Shown here one piece after another: positions 15,728-23,585 of a stretch of 43,065 nucleotides of DNA; the stretch's first letter is position 1; each line of letters begins with the position of its first letter. This stretch comes from Natrialbaceae archaeon. Lineage in GTDB: Archaea; Halobacteriota; Halobacteria; Halobacteriales; Natrialbaceae. Location of the stretch: assembly GCA_003559215.1 (NCBI GenBank), contig PWMF01000011.1, positions 1 through 43,065 on the forward strand. The letters are read 5' to 3'. Made by a program: the position numbers and the translations under genes. The notes beneath the pieces were generated by a model that ran no database searches, had not been told where the DNA came from, and worked only from the letters and a program-made list of their open reading frames with translations.

Positions 15728-16303
15728 ATGGGTTTTCACACGTTTCCGCTCGAACGCGCCGACGAACTCGAGGATCCCTCGCGGTACCGGTACTGCTCGC
15801 GCGAGGAGCTGCTCGAGTTGCTCGATCCGTCCGACGACGACGTCCTTGCGGATCTGGGCTCGGGAACCGGCTTCTACACCGACGACGTCGCGCCGTTCGC
15901 CGGAACGGTGTACGCGGTCGACGTCCAAGCCGCGATGCACGACCGGTATCGCGAGAGGGGGGCGCCCGAAACCGTCGAGTTCGTGACCAGCGAGGTATCG
16001 ACGCTTCCGTTCACCGAGAACGAACTCGACGGGGCGTTTTCGACGATGACCCACCACGAGTACGCGACCCCGCCCGGATCGACGTCGCCGGACGATGCGC
16101 TCGAGGAACTCGCGCGGGTCATTCGGCCCGGCGGTCGCCTCGTCACCGTCGACTGGTCGGGCGACGGCGACGGTGAGGACGGTCCGTCCCTCGAGGAGCG
16201 GTTCTCGCTCGCGGAGGCCGTCGACGGGCTCGAGGCCGTCGGTTTCACGGTTGAGACCGCTCGCGACCGTCCCGAGACGTTTGCGCTCGTCGCAGTCCGA
16301 TAA
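15728..16303 (+). CDS. Class I SAM-dependent methyltransferase (UbiE/COQ5-like)
   Basis: A 191-aa protein starting MGFHTFPLERADELEDPSRY. Motif I is VLADLGSGTGFYTDDV (residues about 39-54), the acidic ribose-binding residue is in VYAVDVQAAM, and motif IV-V is ELDGAFSTMTHHEYA followed by VIRPGGRLVTVDWSGDG. This arrangement and the LARVIRPGGRLV strand resemble the Methyltransf_11/UbiE group, often acting on quinones or small molecules. No substrate can be assigned. It may be cotranscribed with the small CxxC gene upstream; the next gene on this strand is 118 nt further on. Confidence 0.88.
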   Translation: MGFHTFPLERADELEDPSRYRYCSREELLELLDPSDDDVLADLGSGTGFYTDDVAPFAGTVYAVDVQAAMHDRYRERGAPETVEFVTSEVSTLPFTENELDGAFSTMTHHEYATPPGSTSPDDALEELARVIRPGGRLVTVDWSGDGDGEDGPSLEERFSLAEAVDGLEAVGFTVETARDRPETFALVAVR

Positions 16304-16421
16304 CGAGTGTGGTAGACAGATAGTCGAAAATGGAGAGCACATTACTACATATGTTTAGACACCACTCTTTAAGATACTAGTACGAAATGCTTTTCCCCAC
16401 TCAATGCGGCCATTCGGTCGT

Positions 16422-16559
16422 ATGATCGTCGATTCCTACACGCCGACGAAACCGTCCTACGAGTGTCCCGGTTGCGGGTACAGAGACCACGCCACCTCGG
16501 ATCCGCTTTGTCCCGACTGCGGCGGGCAACTCAGCAACATCGCCGTCGCTCGGGAGTAG
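16422..16559 (+). CDS. 45-aa rubrerythrin-like zinc ribbon protein
   Basis: A 45-aa open frame starting MIVDSYTPTKPSYECPGCGY. Two knuckles, CPGC (residues 15-18) and CPDC (30-33), form a rubredoxin/rubrerythrin-type ribbon, and the end QLSNIAVARE matches the widespread haloarchaeal tiny proteins annotated as rubrerythrin-like domain. The iron or zinc ligand set is complete. It has no di-iron domain, so it is not a rubrerythrin enzyme. Too short for most gene callers, but the pattern is characteristic. Confidence 0.85.
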   Translation: MIVDSYTPTKPSYECPGCGYRDHATSDPLCPDCGGQLSNIAVARE

Positions 16560-16571
16560 TCACTACCGGGC

Positions 16572-17042
16572 TCAGTCGAAGTCCGGCAGATCCTCAGGGG
16601 GTTCGTACTCGGCCTTCCAGTCGATGTACTCCTCCTTGAGGATCACCGAGACGATCTGGCCGAACTCGGTCAGTTCGGCGTTGATCGCCGAGACGGTACC
16701 CCAGGTGTCAAGCTCGGGGTGGTACTCCCGCTCCTGCCAGTCCTCGGGGATACCGGGAGCGTGGTAGCCGACCCGGTCGGCGAAGTCGTCCCAGAAGAAG
16801 TCGAACTCGGCGAAGAGCTCGAGATCGCGGGCGATCCCGTACTCGCGGTCGTCGAGGTCGGTGTCCTCGAGCCACTCCGCGAACGCCTCCTCCCAGGCGC
16901 CCTCGCGGAGAAAGCCCTGTAGCTCCTCCCGTCGGTAATCGATCTCGGTCGGATCCTCGGCGCTGATCGTCGCATCGTCGTACTCGTTCGGATCGACGAA
17001 CGACAGCTCCGGCGGCTCCGGCGGGTCGACCTCGAGTGCCAT
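16572..17042 (-). CDS. Acidic haloarchaeal protein of unknown function
   Basis: A 156-aa soluble protein starting MALEVDPPEPPELSFVDPNE. It is rich in Asp, Glu, Trp and Tyr, with helical segments (EELQGFLREGAWEEAFAEWL; LFAEFDFFWDDFADRVGY) and a C-terminal part ending PPEDLPDFD. There is no Cys, signal peptide or membrane segment. I do not recognise a fold. I used the ATG at 17042; an upstream ATG adds 13 basic residues unlike the rest. It converges on the small zinc ribbon gene, 12 nt away. Confidence 0.75.
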   Translation of the reverse strand: MALEVDPPEPPELSFVDPNEYDDATISAEDPTEIDYRREELQGFLREGAWEEAFAEWLEDTDLDDREYGIARDLELFAEFDFFWDDFADRVGYHAPGIPEDWQEREYHPELDTWGTVSAINAELTEFGQIVSVILKEEYIDWKAEYEPPEDLPDFD

Positions 17043-17168
17043 AGCCGTCCGTACGGCCGGTCGCCGGATAAGGATTCCCACAGCGGAGATACGGACTCCT
17101 GTACGTCGTTTCCCGGAGCGGCTGCAGACGGCTACCGTCGCGTCGGAAAACCGGTTCAGGGGGCCGTA

Positions 17169-17672
17169 TCAGACGATTCCGAGTGCCGAGAAACCGGCGA
17201 CCGAGGCGCCCGTCAATACGACGGTCCAGACGGCGATTCCGGCCGTCATCCAGCCCGCGACGAGCCGACCGCGACTGCCGGCGAGCAGGGCCACGAGGGC
17301 GGCGACGTGGACGCCGGCCATGACCGGCCCGGCCAGCGAGACTCCCGGCAGTCCGTACCGGTCCCAGAGCCGACGTGCCCTTGCGTACCGGTCGCTCCGG
17401 GACTCCTCGAAGGGTTCATCCCGCCGATCGTTCCACCACTCCAGCAGTCGCCGGTAGCTCAGGATCAGCGCGTACACCGAGCCGACGTTGCCGGCGAAGG
17501 CGACGACCGCCGTCGTTATCGGGTTCAGCCCGAGGCCGACGGCGACCGGGACGACGACGAGGATCTCGACCACCGGGATCGCCGCGAACAGGAACACGAG
17601 CGCGTACTGGACGATACCGGTCGCTTCCTCGAGAGCGGTACCGACGTCGACGAGCAGTGGTATAACTGTCAT
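17169..17672 (-). CDS. Small multidrug export-like membrane protein (COG2426)
   Basis: A 167-aa membrane protein with about five hydrophobic segments: residues 20-40, 43-58 (VVPVAVGLGLNPITTAVV), 60-73, 108-131 and 137-160. The features FLFAAIPVVEILVVVPVAVGLG, FAGN and DRYGLPGVSLAGPVMAG match the putative small multi-drug export family (COG2426/DedA-distant). Between helices it has a charged loop with EPFEESRSDRYARARRLW. Transport of drugs is only a family label. It diverges from the HAD phosphatase gene, with about 100 nt between starts. Confidence 0.85.
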   Translation of the reverse strand: MTVIPLLVDVGTALEEATGIVQYALVFLFAAIPVVEILVVVPVAVGLGLNPITTAVVAFAGNVGSVYALILSYRRLLEWWNDRRDEPFEESRSDRYARARRLWDRYGLPGVSLAGPVMAGVHVAALVALLAGSRGRLVAGWMTAGIAVWTVVLTGASVAGFSALGIV

Positions 17673-17769
17673 CGAGCGTCCCTCCTCGGAGGGAGGCCCG
17701 TTTCGATCAAATACCTGCCGTTACTCGCGGATCCGAACACTCAACCCCGTCCTGGCCGTACGACCGGTG

Positions 17770-18549
17770 ATGACAGGCTACGAGGCAGCGATCCTCGATG
17801 TCGACGGGACGATCGTTCGGGGGGAGGCGCTCCTCCCCGGCGCGACCGACGGGCTGGCGGCCCTCGACCAGGCCGGCTGCGACCGGTTGCTGTTCTCGAA
17901 CAACCCGACGCGAGGCAGCGCCCACTACCGGGAGAAACTCGAGCCCCACGGAATCGCGGTCGACCCCGAGAACGTCTTGACGTCGGCGACGGTCTCCGCG
18001 GAGTACCTCGCTGCGACCCACCCCGACGCGACGGTGTACCTGGTCGGCGACGGCCGCCTCGAGTCGATCCTGGTCGACGCGGACGTCGCGCTCGACGACG
18101 ATCCCGAAGCCGCCGACGTCGTCGTCGGCTCGTTCGACAGCGACTTCTCTTACGGGACCCTGTGGGAGTCGCTGCAGGCCCTCGAGGACGGGGTCGAGTT
18201 CTACGGAACCGACCCCGACACGACGATCCCGGTAGATGACGGACTGATGCCGGGATCGGGTGCGATCCTCGCGGCAATGGGCGCCGTCGCCGGCCGCGAG
18301 CCCGACGCGATCCTGGGCAAGCCCTCGAGCGTCGCGGCCGAGGCAGCGATCGACCGACTCGACGCCGATCCCGCGGACGTGCTCGTCGTCGGCGATCGCC
18401 TCGACACCGATATTGCACTCGGCAACCGTGCGGGGATGGAGACCGCGCTCGTGCTCACCGGAATCACCGACGAGGCGACCCTCGCGTCGGCGAGCACCGA
18501 GCCCGATCACGTCCTCGAGTCGCTTGCCGAGGTCGAACGGCTGCTGTAG
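17770..18549 (+). CDS. HAD-superfamily sugar phosphatase, NagD/AraL-like
   Basis: A 259-aa type IIA HAD hydrolase. Motif I is ILDVDGTIVRG (residues 8-18), with D10 as nucleophile and D12 as acid-base; motif II is LLFSNNPTRG; the type II cap lies between about 80 and 180; the motif III lysine is in ILGKPSS and motif IV is VVGDRLDTDIALGNRAG. Family members dephosphorylate sugar phosphates or nucleotides (NagD, AraL, PNPase-like phosphoglycolate phosphatase). The exact substrate is not predictable. I used ATG 17770, with a GTG one codon upstream as alternative. Its stop is 1 nt from the end of the convergent winged-helix gene. Confidence 0.9.
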   Translation: MTGYEAAILDVDGTIVRGEALLPGATDGLAALDQAGCDRLLFSNNPTRGSAHYREKLEPHGIAVDPENVLTSATVSAEYLAATHPDATVYLVGDGRLESILVDADVALDDDPEAADVVVGSFDSDFSYGTLWESLQALEDGVEFYGTDPDTTIPVDDGLMPGSGAILAAMGAVAGREPDAILGKPSSVAAEAAIDRLDADPADVLVVGDRLDTDIALGNRAGMETALVLTGITDEATLASASTEPDHVLESLAEVERLL

Positions 18550-18550
18550 C

Positions 18551-18883
18551 CTACTCGCTCGGCGTCTCGAGGAGCTTCGCGATCGTGACGAACGCATCGA
18601 ACTCCGGGGGCGAGCCGTTGATCTGGACGGCGTTGCGGGAGGGGTCGTACTGGATGAACTCCACCTCCGCCGATTTCGGCAGGTGGACGTGCTGGAGTTC
18701 CAGGGCGATCTCGTCGAAGGAGTCGTCCTCGGGATCGCCGTCGAGGGCATCGTCTTCCCACTCCTCGACCGTCTCGACGACGTTTTCGACTGCGACGGGG
18801 CCGTTCCGCTCGTAGAGATAGTACAGCGCGTACCTGCGGCGTTCGTCGCTCAGAAGCTCGAAGACCGTCTCCAGCTCGACCAT
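18551..18883 (-). CDS. DUF7344-type winged-helix regulator
   Basis: A 110-aa protein starting MVELETVFELLSDERRRYAL. It is a small winged helix: helix 1 with SDERRRYALYYLYER, a recognition region EIALELQHVHLPKSAEV (residues about 58-74), and a wing VEFIQYDPSRNAVQI. The ALxHVHLPKL segment is the family signature of this haloarchaeal regulator group (DUF7344). It is likely a DNA-binding transcription factor, with unknown targets. The same domain occurs, fused to a kinase, in the gene at 38659. Confidence 0.85.
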   Translation of the reverse strand: MVELETVFELLSDERRRYALYYLYERNGPVAVENVVETVEEWEDDALDGDPEDDSFDEIALELQHVHLPKSAEVEFIQYDPSRNAVQINGSPPEFDAFVTIAKLLETPSE

Positions 18884-18907
18884 GAGTGCAGTTGGCGAAG
18901 TACCGAT

Positions 18908-19366
18908 TTAGCTCTTGTCGCTATTTCCGTCGGTTTCTCCCTCGAGAGCGTCCCGACGGAGCCGCTCCCCCGCCTCGCTGTCGACGGTTAGCTCCGGCAC
19001 GGTCGTCGGCCGGTTCTCGTCGTCGATCGCGACGTAGACGAAGTACGATTCGGTGGTCTTCTCGCGTTCGCGCGTTCGCAGGTCCTCGCGCTCGGTGACC
19101 AGCCGGACCTTCACGCTCGAGGTACCGGCGTCGTAGACGTAGGCCGTGATGTAGGCGGTGTCGCCGACCGGAATCGGTCGTTCGAAGTTCATCCGGTCGA
19201 CCCGAGCCGTGACGCAGGTTTCGCCCGAAAACCGCATCGCAGACATCGCGCCCACCTCGTCCATCCACTTCATTACATTGCCCCCGTGGGCGACCTCGAG
19301 CATGTTCGCGTGGTTAGGCTGGACCATCTCGCGGTTCTCGATCAGCGTCTCTAGCAGATCGGTCAT
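18908..19366 (-). CDS. Acyl-CoA thioesterase, hotdog fold (YciA-like)
   Basis: A 152-aa hotdog-fold enzyme starting MTDLLETLIENREMVQPNHA. The active-site region is EVAHGGNVMKWMDEVGAMSAMRF (residues about 25-47, shown in part), where the Asp and Gly-Gly of the central helix are typical of YciA/BACH thioesterases, followed by RVDRMNFERPIPVGD and a SYFVYVAID strand. It hydrolyses acyl-CoA esters; chain length not predictable. The N-terminal 21 residues of the longer frame (from 19429) lack conservation, so the ATG at 19366 was chosen. The C-terminus is a charged extension (GERLRRDALEGETDGN). Diverges from the TraB gene. Confidence 0.88.
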   Translation of the reverse strand: MTDLLETLIENREMVQPNHANMLEVAHGGNVMKWMDEVGAMSAMRFSGETCVTARVDRMNFERPIPVGDTAYITAYVYDAGTSSVKVRLVTEREDLRTREREKTTESYFVYVAIDDENRPTTVPELTVDSEAGERLRRDALEGETDGNSDKS

Positions 19367-19483
19367 CCACGGGGGGTTGCCCGCGTCCGCAGTTAGAGAT
19401 GCCGGGAGCGAATCGTGGAGTGTGAACACATTTCATTCGGTCCTTCGATACTGGTAAAAGTCGGCGACGAGTTGGCACTCCTA

Positions 19484-21256
19484 ATGAGTGATGCAGGCGA
19501 CGCCGACGTCCCGGAGCCCCCCGACCCCGCCGGCAAGGGGCGGGGTTCCGTCGACGTCCTCGGGACCGCTCACGTCTCGCAGGCGAGCGTCGACGACGTC
19601 CACGAAACCGTCGACGAGCGGGAGCCGGACGTCGTTGCCGTCGAACTGGACGAGAACCGGTACCGCCAGATGCAGGGCGGCGCTCCGGACGACATCGAAG
19701 CGAAGGATCTGCTCTCGGGTAACACCGTCTTCCAGTTTCTGGCCTACTGGATGCTCTCGTACGTTCAGTCGCGGCTCGGCAGCCGATTCGACATCGAGCC
19801 CGGGGCTGACATGCGGGCCGCCATCGAGGCCGCCGAGCGAAACGGTAGCGGCGTCGCGCTGGTCGATCGGGACATCCAGATCACGATCCAGCGGTTCTGG
19901 ACGCGGCTGTCGTTCGCCGAGAAGCTCAAGATGGTCGGCGGGCTCGCGCTCGGGGTTACCGATCCGCGAACGATCGGACTCACCTTCGGTGCGGCGCTTG
20001 GCGCCTTTCTCGGACTCGTCTTTGGAGCCTTTCTTGCACCGATGTTCGGCCTCGGCGACCTACTAGCTCTGGGTATCACCGATCCCGCGACGATGCAGTA
20101 CGTCGGCGCGGGCGGGGTCGGGATCGTCGGCGGACTGCTCGTCGGCCTGATCTTCTTGCCCTCCCTCGAGTCGGCCGGCCGCTCCGCGGGCGGGTTCGTC
20201 AGCGGGTTCTCGCTGCGCTTGCTCGCCGGAGCCGTCCTCGGACTGGTCGGCTGTCTCGCACTGGTCGCGACCGGAACCGGAATTGGCCCGCTCTCCCCGG
20301 CCGGCTTCGAGAACTGGGGTGGCTACGCCGTTCGGGGCGGCGTCGGCGCCCTGGCGGGACTCGGGATCGGCGTCTCCCTCGGCGCCGTCGTCGGCTTCGT
20401 CCTCGACGGGCTCGCCGAGGACACCGAGGAGTTAGACGAGATCGACATCGAGGAGATGACCGACGGCGACGTCGTCGCCGCGATGATGGAGGAGTTCCGC
20501 CGGTTCAGCCCCCGCGGGGCCGAGGCCCTGATCGACGAGCGCGACGCCTACATCGCCCACAAGCTCCACGGGCTCCGCGAGCAGGGGTACCACGTCGTCG
20601 CCGTCGTCGGCGCGGGCCACAAGGCCGGCATCGAGCGCTACCTTGAGCATCCCGGAGAGCTACCGCCGATGGAGTCGCTGACCGGCACCGCGTCGGGGCG
20701 GCGGTTCTCGCCGGTGAAGATTGCCGGCTACCTGGCGATGATCGCCTTCGTCGGCTTCTTTTTCCTGTTGATCATGGCGGGGGTCCAGAACACGTTCCTC
20801 CTGCAGCTGTTCCTGGCGTGGTTCGCGTTCAACGGGATCTTCGCGTTCGCACTGGCCCGGCTCGCGGGCGCCCGCTGGATCAGCGCTGGCGTGGGCGGGT
20901 CGGTCGCCTGGCTCACCAGCATCAATCCGCTGCTGGCGCCGGGCTGGTTCGCCGGCTACGTCGAGCTCAAGTACCGCCCGGTCAACGTCCGGGACGTCCA
21001 ACAGCTCAACGAGATAATCGGCGACGCCGACCGCCCGATGGGCGAGGCGATCGAAGAGATGTTCGACGTCCCGCTGTTCCGGCTGATCATGATCGTCGCG
21101 CTGACGAACATCGGGAGCATGATCGCCACGTTCCTGTTTTTCATCGTCGTCATCCCGTGGCTCGCACCCGAGATCGGCGGCGTCGACGCCCTGATGAACG
21201 AGCTGATCCGGGGCGCCGAGAACAGCCTCGAGCTGATCAGAGGGGTGGTTGCGTGA
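19484..21256 (+). CDS. TraB/PrgY-family membrane protein
   Basis: A 590-aa protein starting MSDAGDADVPEPP. The N-terminal half is the TraB/PrgY domain: GTAHVS at residues 27-32, AVELDENRYRQM (52-63), and after an interruption VVAVVGAGHKAGIERY, the conserved closing motif with a Gly-His-Lys. Two Gly-rich hydrophobic hairpins are inserted between them (about residues 160-215 and 222-310). The C-terminal part has further membrane segments (about 425-450, 455-475, 490-510, 555-580). Enterococcal PrgY limits peptide pheromone activity; archaeal members have unknown targets but resemble proteases (Tiki/EreA-like fold). The gene overlaps a site-2-protease homologue by 4 nt, suggesting a joint role in membrane protein or peptide processing. 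Confidence 0.9.
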   Translation: MSDAGDADVPEPPDPAGKGRGSVDVLGTAHVSQASVDDVHETVDEREPDVVAVELDENRYRQMQGGAPDDIEAKDLLSGNTVFQFLAYWMLSYVQSRLGSRFDIEPGADMRAAIEAAERNGSGVALVDRDIQITIQRFWTRLSFAEKLKMVGGLALGVTDPRTIGLTFGAALGAFLGLVFGAFLAPMFGLGDLLALGITDPATMQYVGAGGVGIVGGLLVGLIFLPSLESAGRSAGGFVSGFSLRLLAGAVLGLVGCLALVATGTGIGPLSPAGFENWGGYAVRGGVGALAGLGIGVSLGAVVGFVLDGLAEDTEELDEIDIEEMTDGDVVAAMMEEFRRFSPRGAEALIDERDAYIAHKLHGLREQGYHVVAVVGAGHKAGIERYLEHPGELPPMESLTGTASGRRFSPVKIAGYLAMIAFVGFFFLLIMAGVQNTFLLQLFLAWFAFNGIFAFALARLAGARWISAGVGGSVAWLTSINPLLAPGWFAGYVELKYRPVNVRDVQQLNEIIGDADRPMGEAIEEMFDVPLFRLIMIVALTNIGSMIATFLFFIVVIPWLAPEIGGVDALMNELIRGAENSLELIRGVVA

Positions 21257-21879
21257 GCTACTCGAGCCGAGCCTCGGAGCTCACGTTCAGCGACAAGGAA
21301 CTGTTTGACCTCGCGATCGCCTGGACCGTGCTGAGCGTCGCGTTCGCGCTGTTGCTGGCGCCGATCCACCGCTTCGACGTCGAACTGGGCTGGTTCGTCA
21401 CGATGATCGGGCTGAGCTTCGTCACCGTCGGCGTCGCCTTCCTGCTGCACGAACTCGCCCACAAGGTCGTCGCGATCGAGCACGGCCAAACTGCGGAGTT
21501 CCGGGCGGACTACCAGATGCTATTCTTAGCGATCATGAGCGCGCTGGTCGGGTTTCTCTTCGCCGCGCCGGGTGCGGTCTACCACCGTGGCCGGATCACG
21601 GTTCGAGAGAACGGCCTGATCGCGCTCGCAGGACCGGTGACTAACCACCTGCTCGCGCTGTTGTTCTTCCCGCTGATGCTGTTTCCGGGACTGATCGGCC
21701 TCGTCGGCCACCTCGGCGTGTTGATCAACCTCTTCCTGGCCGCGTTCAACATGATCCCCTTTGGCCCGCTCGACGGGAAGTCGGTCCTCGAGTGGAGTAA
21801 GCCGATCTTCGGGGCCGTTTTCGGGCTGAGCCTGCTGCTGTTGGCGGGCTTTTACCTCCTCTTTGGCTTCCCGTTCTGA
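21253..21879 (+). CDS. Site-2 protease-like M50 metalloprotease
   Basis: A 208-aa integral membrane protease starting at GTG 21253, inside the stop of the TraB gene. The zinc motif HELAH is at residues 66-70 and the third ligand, an Asp, in NMIPFGPLDGKSVLEW (166-181, D174). Hydrophobic segments are at about 20-36, 47-65, 90-108, 120-141, 143-170 and 187-206. There is no PDZ or CBS domain. M50 proteases cleave transmembrane substrates; small archaeal forms have unknown targets. A longer frame starting upstream overlaps the TraB gene in another frame and was rejected. Start overlap GTGA implies coupled translation. Confidence 0.92.
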   Translation: MSYSSRASELTFSDKELFDLAIAWTVLSVAFALLLAPIHRFDVELGWFVTMIGLSFVTVGVAFLLHELAHKVVAIEHGQTAEFRADYQMLFLAIMSALVGFLFAAPGAVYHRGRITVRENGLIALAGPVTNHLLALLFFPLMLFPGLIGLVGHLGVLINLFLAAFNMIPFGPLDGKSVLEWSKPIFGAVFGLSLLLLAGFYLLFGFPF

Positions 21880-21924
21880 ACGCCGACCGGTGGCCTTTTG
21901 CTCGGCCCTGGCAGTCGTTGAGGT

Positions 21925-22920
21925 ATGACGGACCACGCGGACGAGGGGAGCGACACGGAGGGACTGACCTATGCCGACACCGGCGTCGATATCGAGGCCA
22001 GCGAGGACGCGACCGCCGCCTTGCTCGAGGCGTTCGGCAGCGACCTGACGACCGAGTACGCCGGCCTGCTGGACATCGGCGATCGGTACCTCGCGCTGGC
22101 GACCGACGGCGTCGGCACCAAGCTGCTGGTCGCCGAGGCGATCGAGGACTTCTCGACGATCGGGATCGACTGCATCGCGATGAACGTCAACGACCTGGTC
22201 GCGGCGGGGGTCGAGCCCGTCGCCTTCGTCGACTACCTCGCGATCGACGAGCCCGACGACGCCCTGACCAACGAGATCGGGGAGGGGCTGGCCGTCGGCC
22301 TCGAGCAGGCGGACCTCACGCTGCTGGGCGGCGAGACGGCCGTGATGCCCGAGGTCGTCACCGGCTTCGACCTGGCCGGGACCTGCGCCGGCCTCGCCGG
22401 GAAAGACGAGATCCTCGAGGGGAAAGCGGAGGTCGGCGACGCGCTCGTCGGCTTCCCCTCGAACGGGATCCACTCGAACGGGCTGACGCTGGCTCGGGAG
22501 GCCGTCACCCGCGACCACGAGTACGCGGAGCCGTTCCCGCTGAACCCCGAGGTGTCGATCGGCGAGGAACTGCTGCGACCGACTCGGATCTACACCGACC
22601 TGCTCGAGCCGATGCGCGCACACGACGTCCGCGCGGCGGCCCACGTCACCGGCGGTGGCTGGACGAACCTCTCCAGGATGGGCGAGCATCGGTACGTGAT
22701 CGACGATCCGCTGCCGGCCCAGCCGATCTTCGAGTTCGTTCAGTCGGAGGGCGACGTCTCCGACGAGGAGATGCACCGCACGTTCAATATGGGAACCGGG
22801 TTCGTCGTCGCGCTCCCCGAAGAACAAGCCGGGTCGCTGGTCGCCGAAACTGACGGGCAGGTCATCGGACGCGTCCAAGAGGGCGACGCCGTCGAGATTC
22901 GTGGCCTCTCGCTGTTCTGA
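21925..22920 (+). CDS. purM: Phosphoribosylformylglycinamidine cyclo-ligase (AIR synthetase)
   Basis: A 331-aa PurM, which closes the imidazole ring of AIR from FGAM with ATP in purine synthesis. It starts MTDHADEGSDTEGLTYADTG; the GVDIEA start motif, LATDGVGTKLLVA (residues about 57-69), DCIAMNVNDLVAAG, LLGGETAVMPEV and the C-terminal VTGGGWTNLSRM/FNMGTGFV segments are all diagnostic. Lengths and motifs are complete, so it should be active. It stands 45 nt after the protease gene, likely with its own promoter; other pur genes are not nearby. Confidence 0.96.
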   Translation: MTDHADEGSDTEGLTYADTGVDIEASEDATAALLEAFGSDLTTEYAGLLDIGDRYLALATDGVGTKLLVAEAIEDFSTIGIDCIAMNVNDLVAAGVEPVAFVDYLAIDEPDDALTNEIGEGLAVGLEQADLTLLGGETAVMPEVVTGFDLAGTCAGLAGKDEILEGKAEVGDALVGFPSNGIHSNGLTLAREAVTRDHEYAEPFPLNPEVSIGEELLRPTRIYTDLLEPMRAHDVRAAAHVTGGGWTNLSRMGEHRYVIDDPLPAQPIFEFVQSEGDVSDEEMHRTFNMGTGFVVALPEEQAGSLVAETDGQVIGRVQEGDAVEIRGLSLF

Positions 22921-22991
22921 CCGCAACCGCTCTCGGTGGGCGCTTCGAGGCTCGAACCCCGGATCGACAGCGACACGATCACGCCGGTCCC

Positions 22992-23414
22992 TCAGACCGC
23001 CTGTACCGGAATCTCCGTCTGGCGCACGACTCGTTCGGTGACGCTGCCAAGCGGCGTTCGCCGGTCGTTTGTCGCCCCTCGTCGTCCCATCACGATCAGG
23101 TCGGCGTCCTCCCGCTCCGCGTAGTCGACGATCTCCTCCCAGGGCAGCCCGCGACAACACTCACACTCCGCCTCGAGGCCGACTTTCCGGGCGCGGCCGG
23201 CGATCTCCTCGAGCATGTCGATGGCATCGTCCTCGATTTTCTCGTGTTCGGCCTCGACGCTGCCGAGCGCCGGCGGCCGTCCGTGGCGCCGTTCGTCGAC
23301 GACGTAGAGACACACCACCGAGGCGTCGTACTGCTCGGCGAGGTTCAGCCCGTGGTCGATGCCGCGGGAGGCCTGTTCGCTACCGTCCGTCGGGACGAGG
23401 ATCGTGTCGTACAT
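22992..23414 (-). CDS. Universal stress protein, UspA family
   Basis: A 140-aa single-domain UspA protein starting MYDTILVPTDGSEQASRGID. The ATP-binding motif Gx2Gx9GS/T is recognisable as MGRRGATNDRRTPLGSVTER (residues about 113-132), so it is probably of the nucleotide-binding type. A CECCRG motif around residue 84 is unusual for a haloarchaeal cytosolic protein and could be metal- or redox-sensitive. Haloarchaea carry dozens of Usp paralogues, and the role of this one cannot be inferred. Converges with purM. Confidence 0.92.
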   Translation of the reverse strand: MYDTILVPTDGSEQASRGIDHGLNLAEQYDASVVCLYVVDERRHGRPPALGSVEAEHEKIEDDAIDMLEEIAGRARKVGLEAECECCRGLPWEEIVDYAEREDADLIVMGRRGATNDRRTPLGSVTERVVRQTEIPVQAV

Positions 23415-23585
23415 CTCCGTTCACCCGTGTGGTACTCCGATGGCCTGTCAAGTAAAGACGGGTAGCGGTTCTCAGCGGGGGGGAATTCGCCGTCACCTGC
23501 CAGTTTCGAACGCGGCCAGTGCCTGACTCGGATCCGGCCGACCGCTCCCGTCGAGATTCGGTTACCGATCGGCTTCGCTCCCGCC

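Noticed and set aside
21526-23160. Minus-strand 544-aa reading frame
   Set aside because: Antisense to purM and the M50 protease; GC-rich DNA makes such frames by chance.
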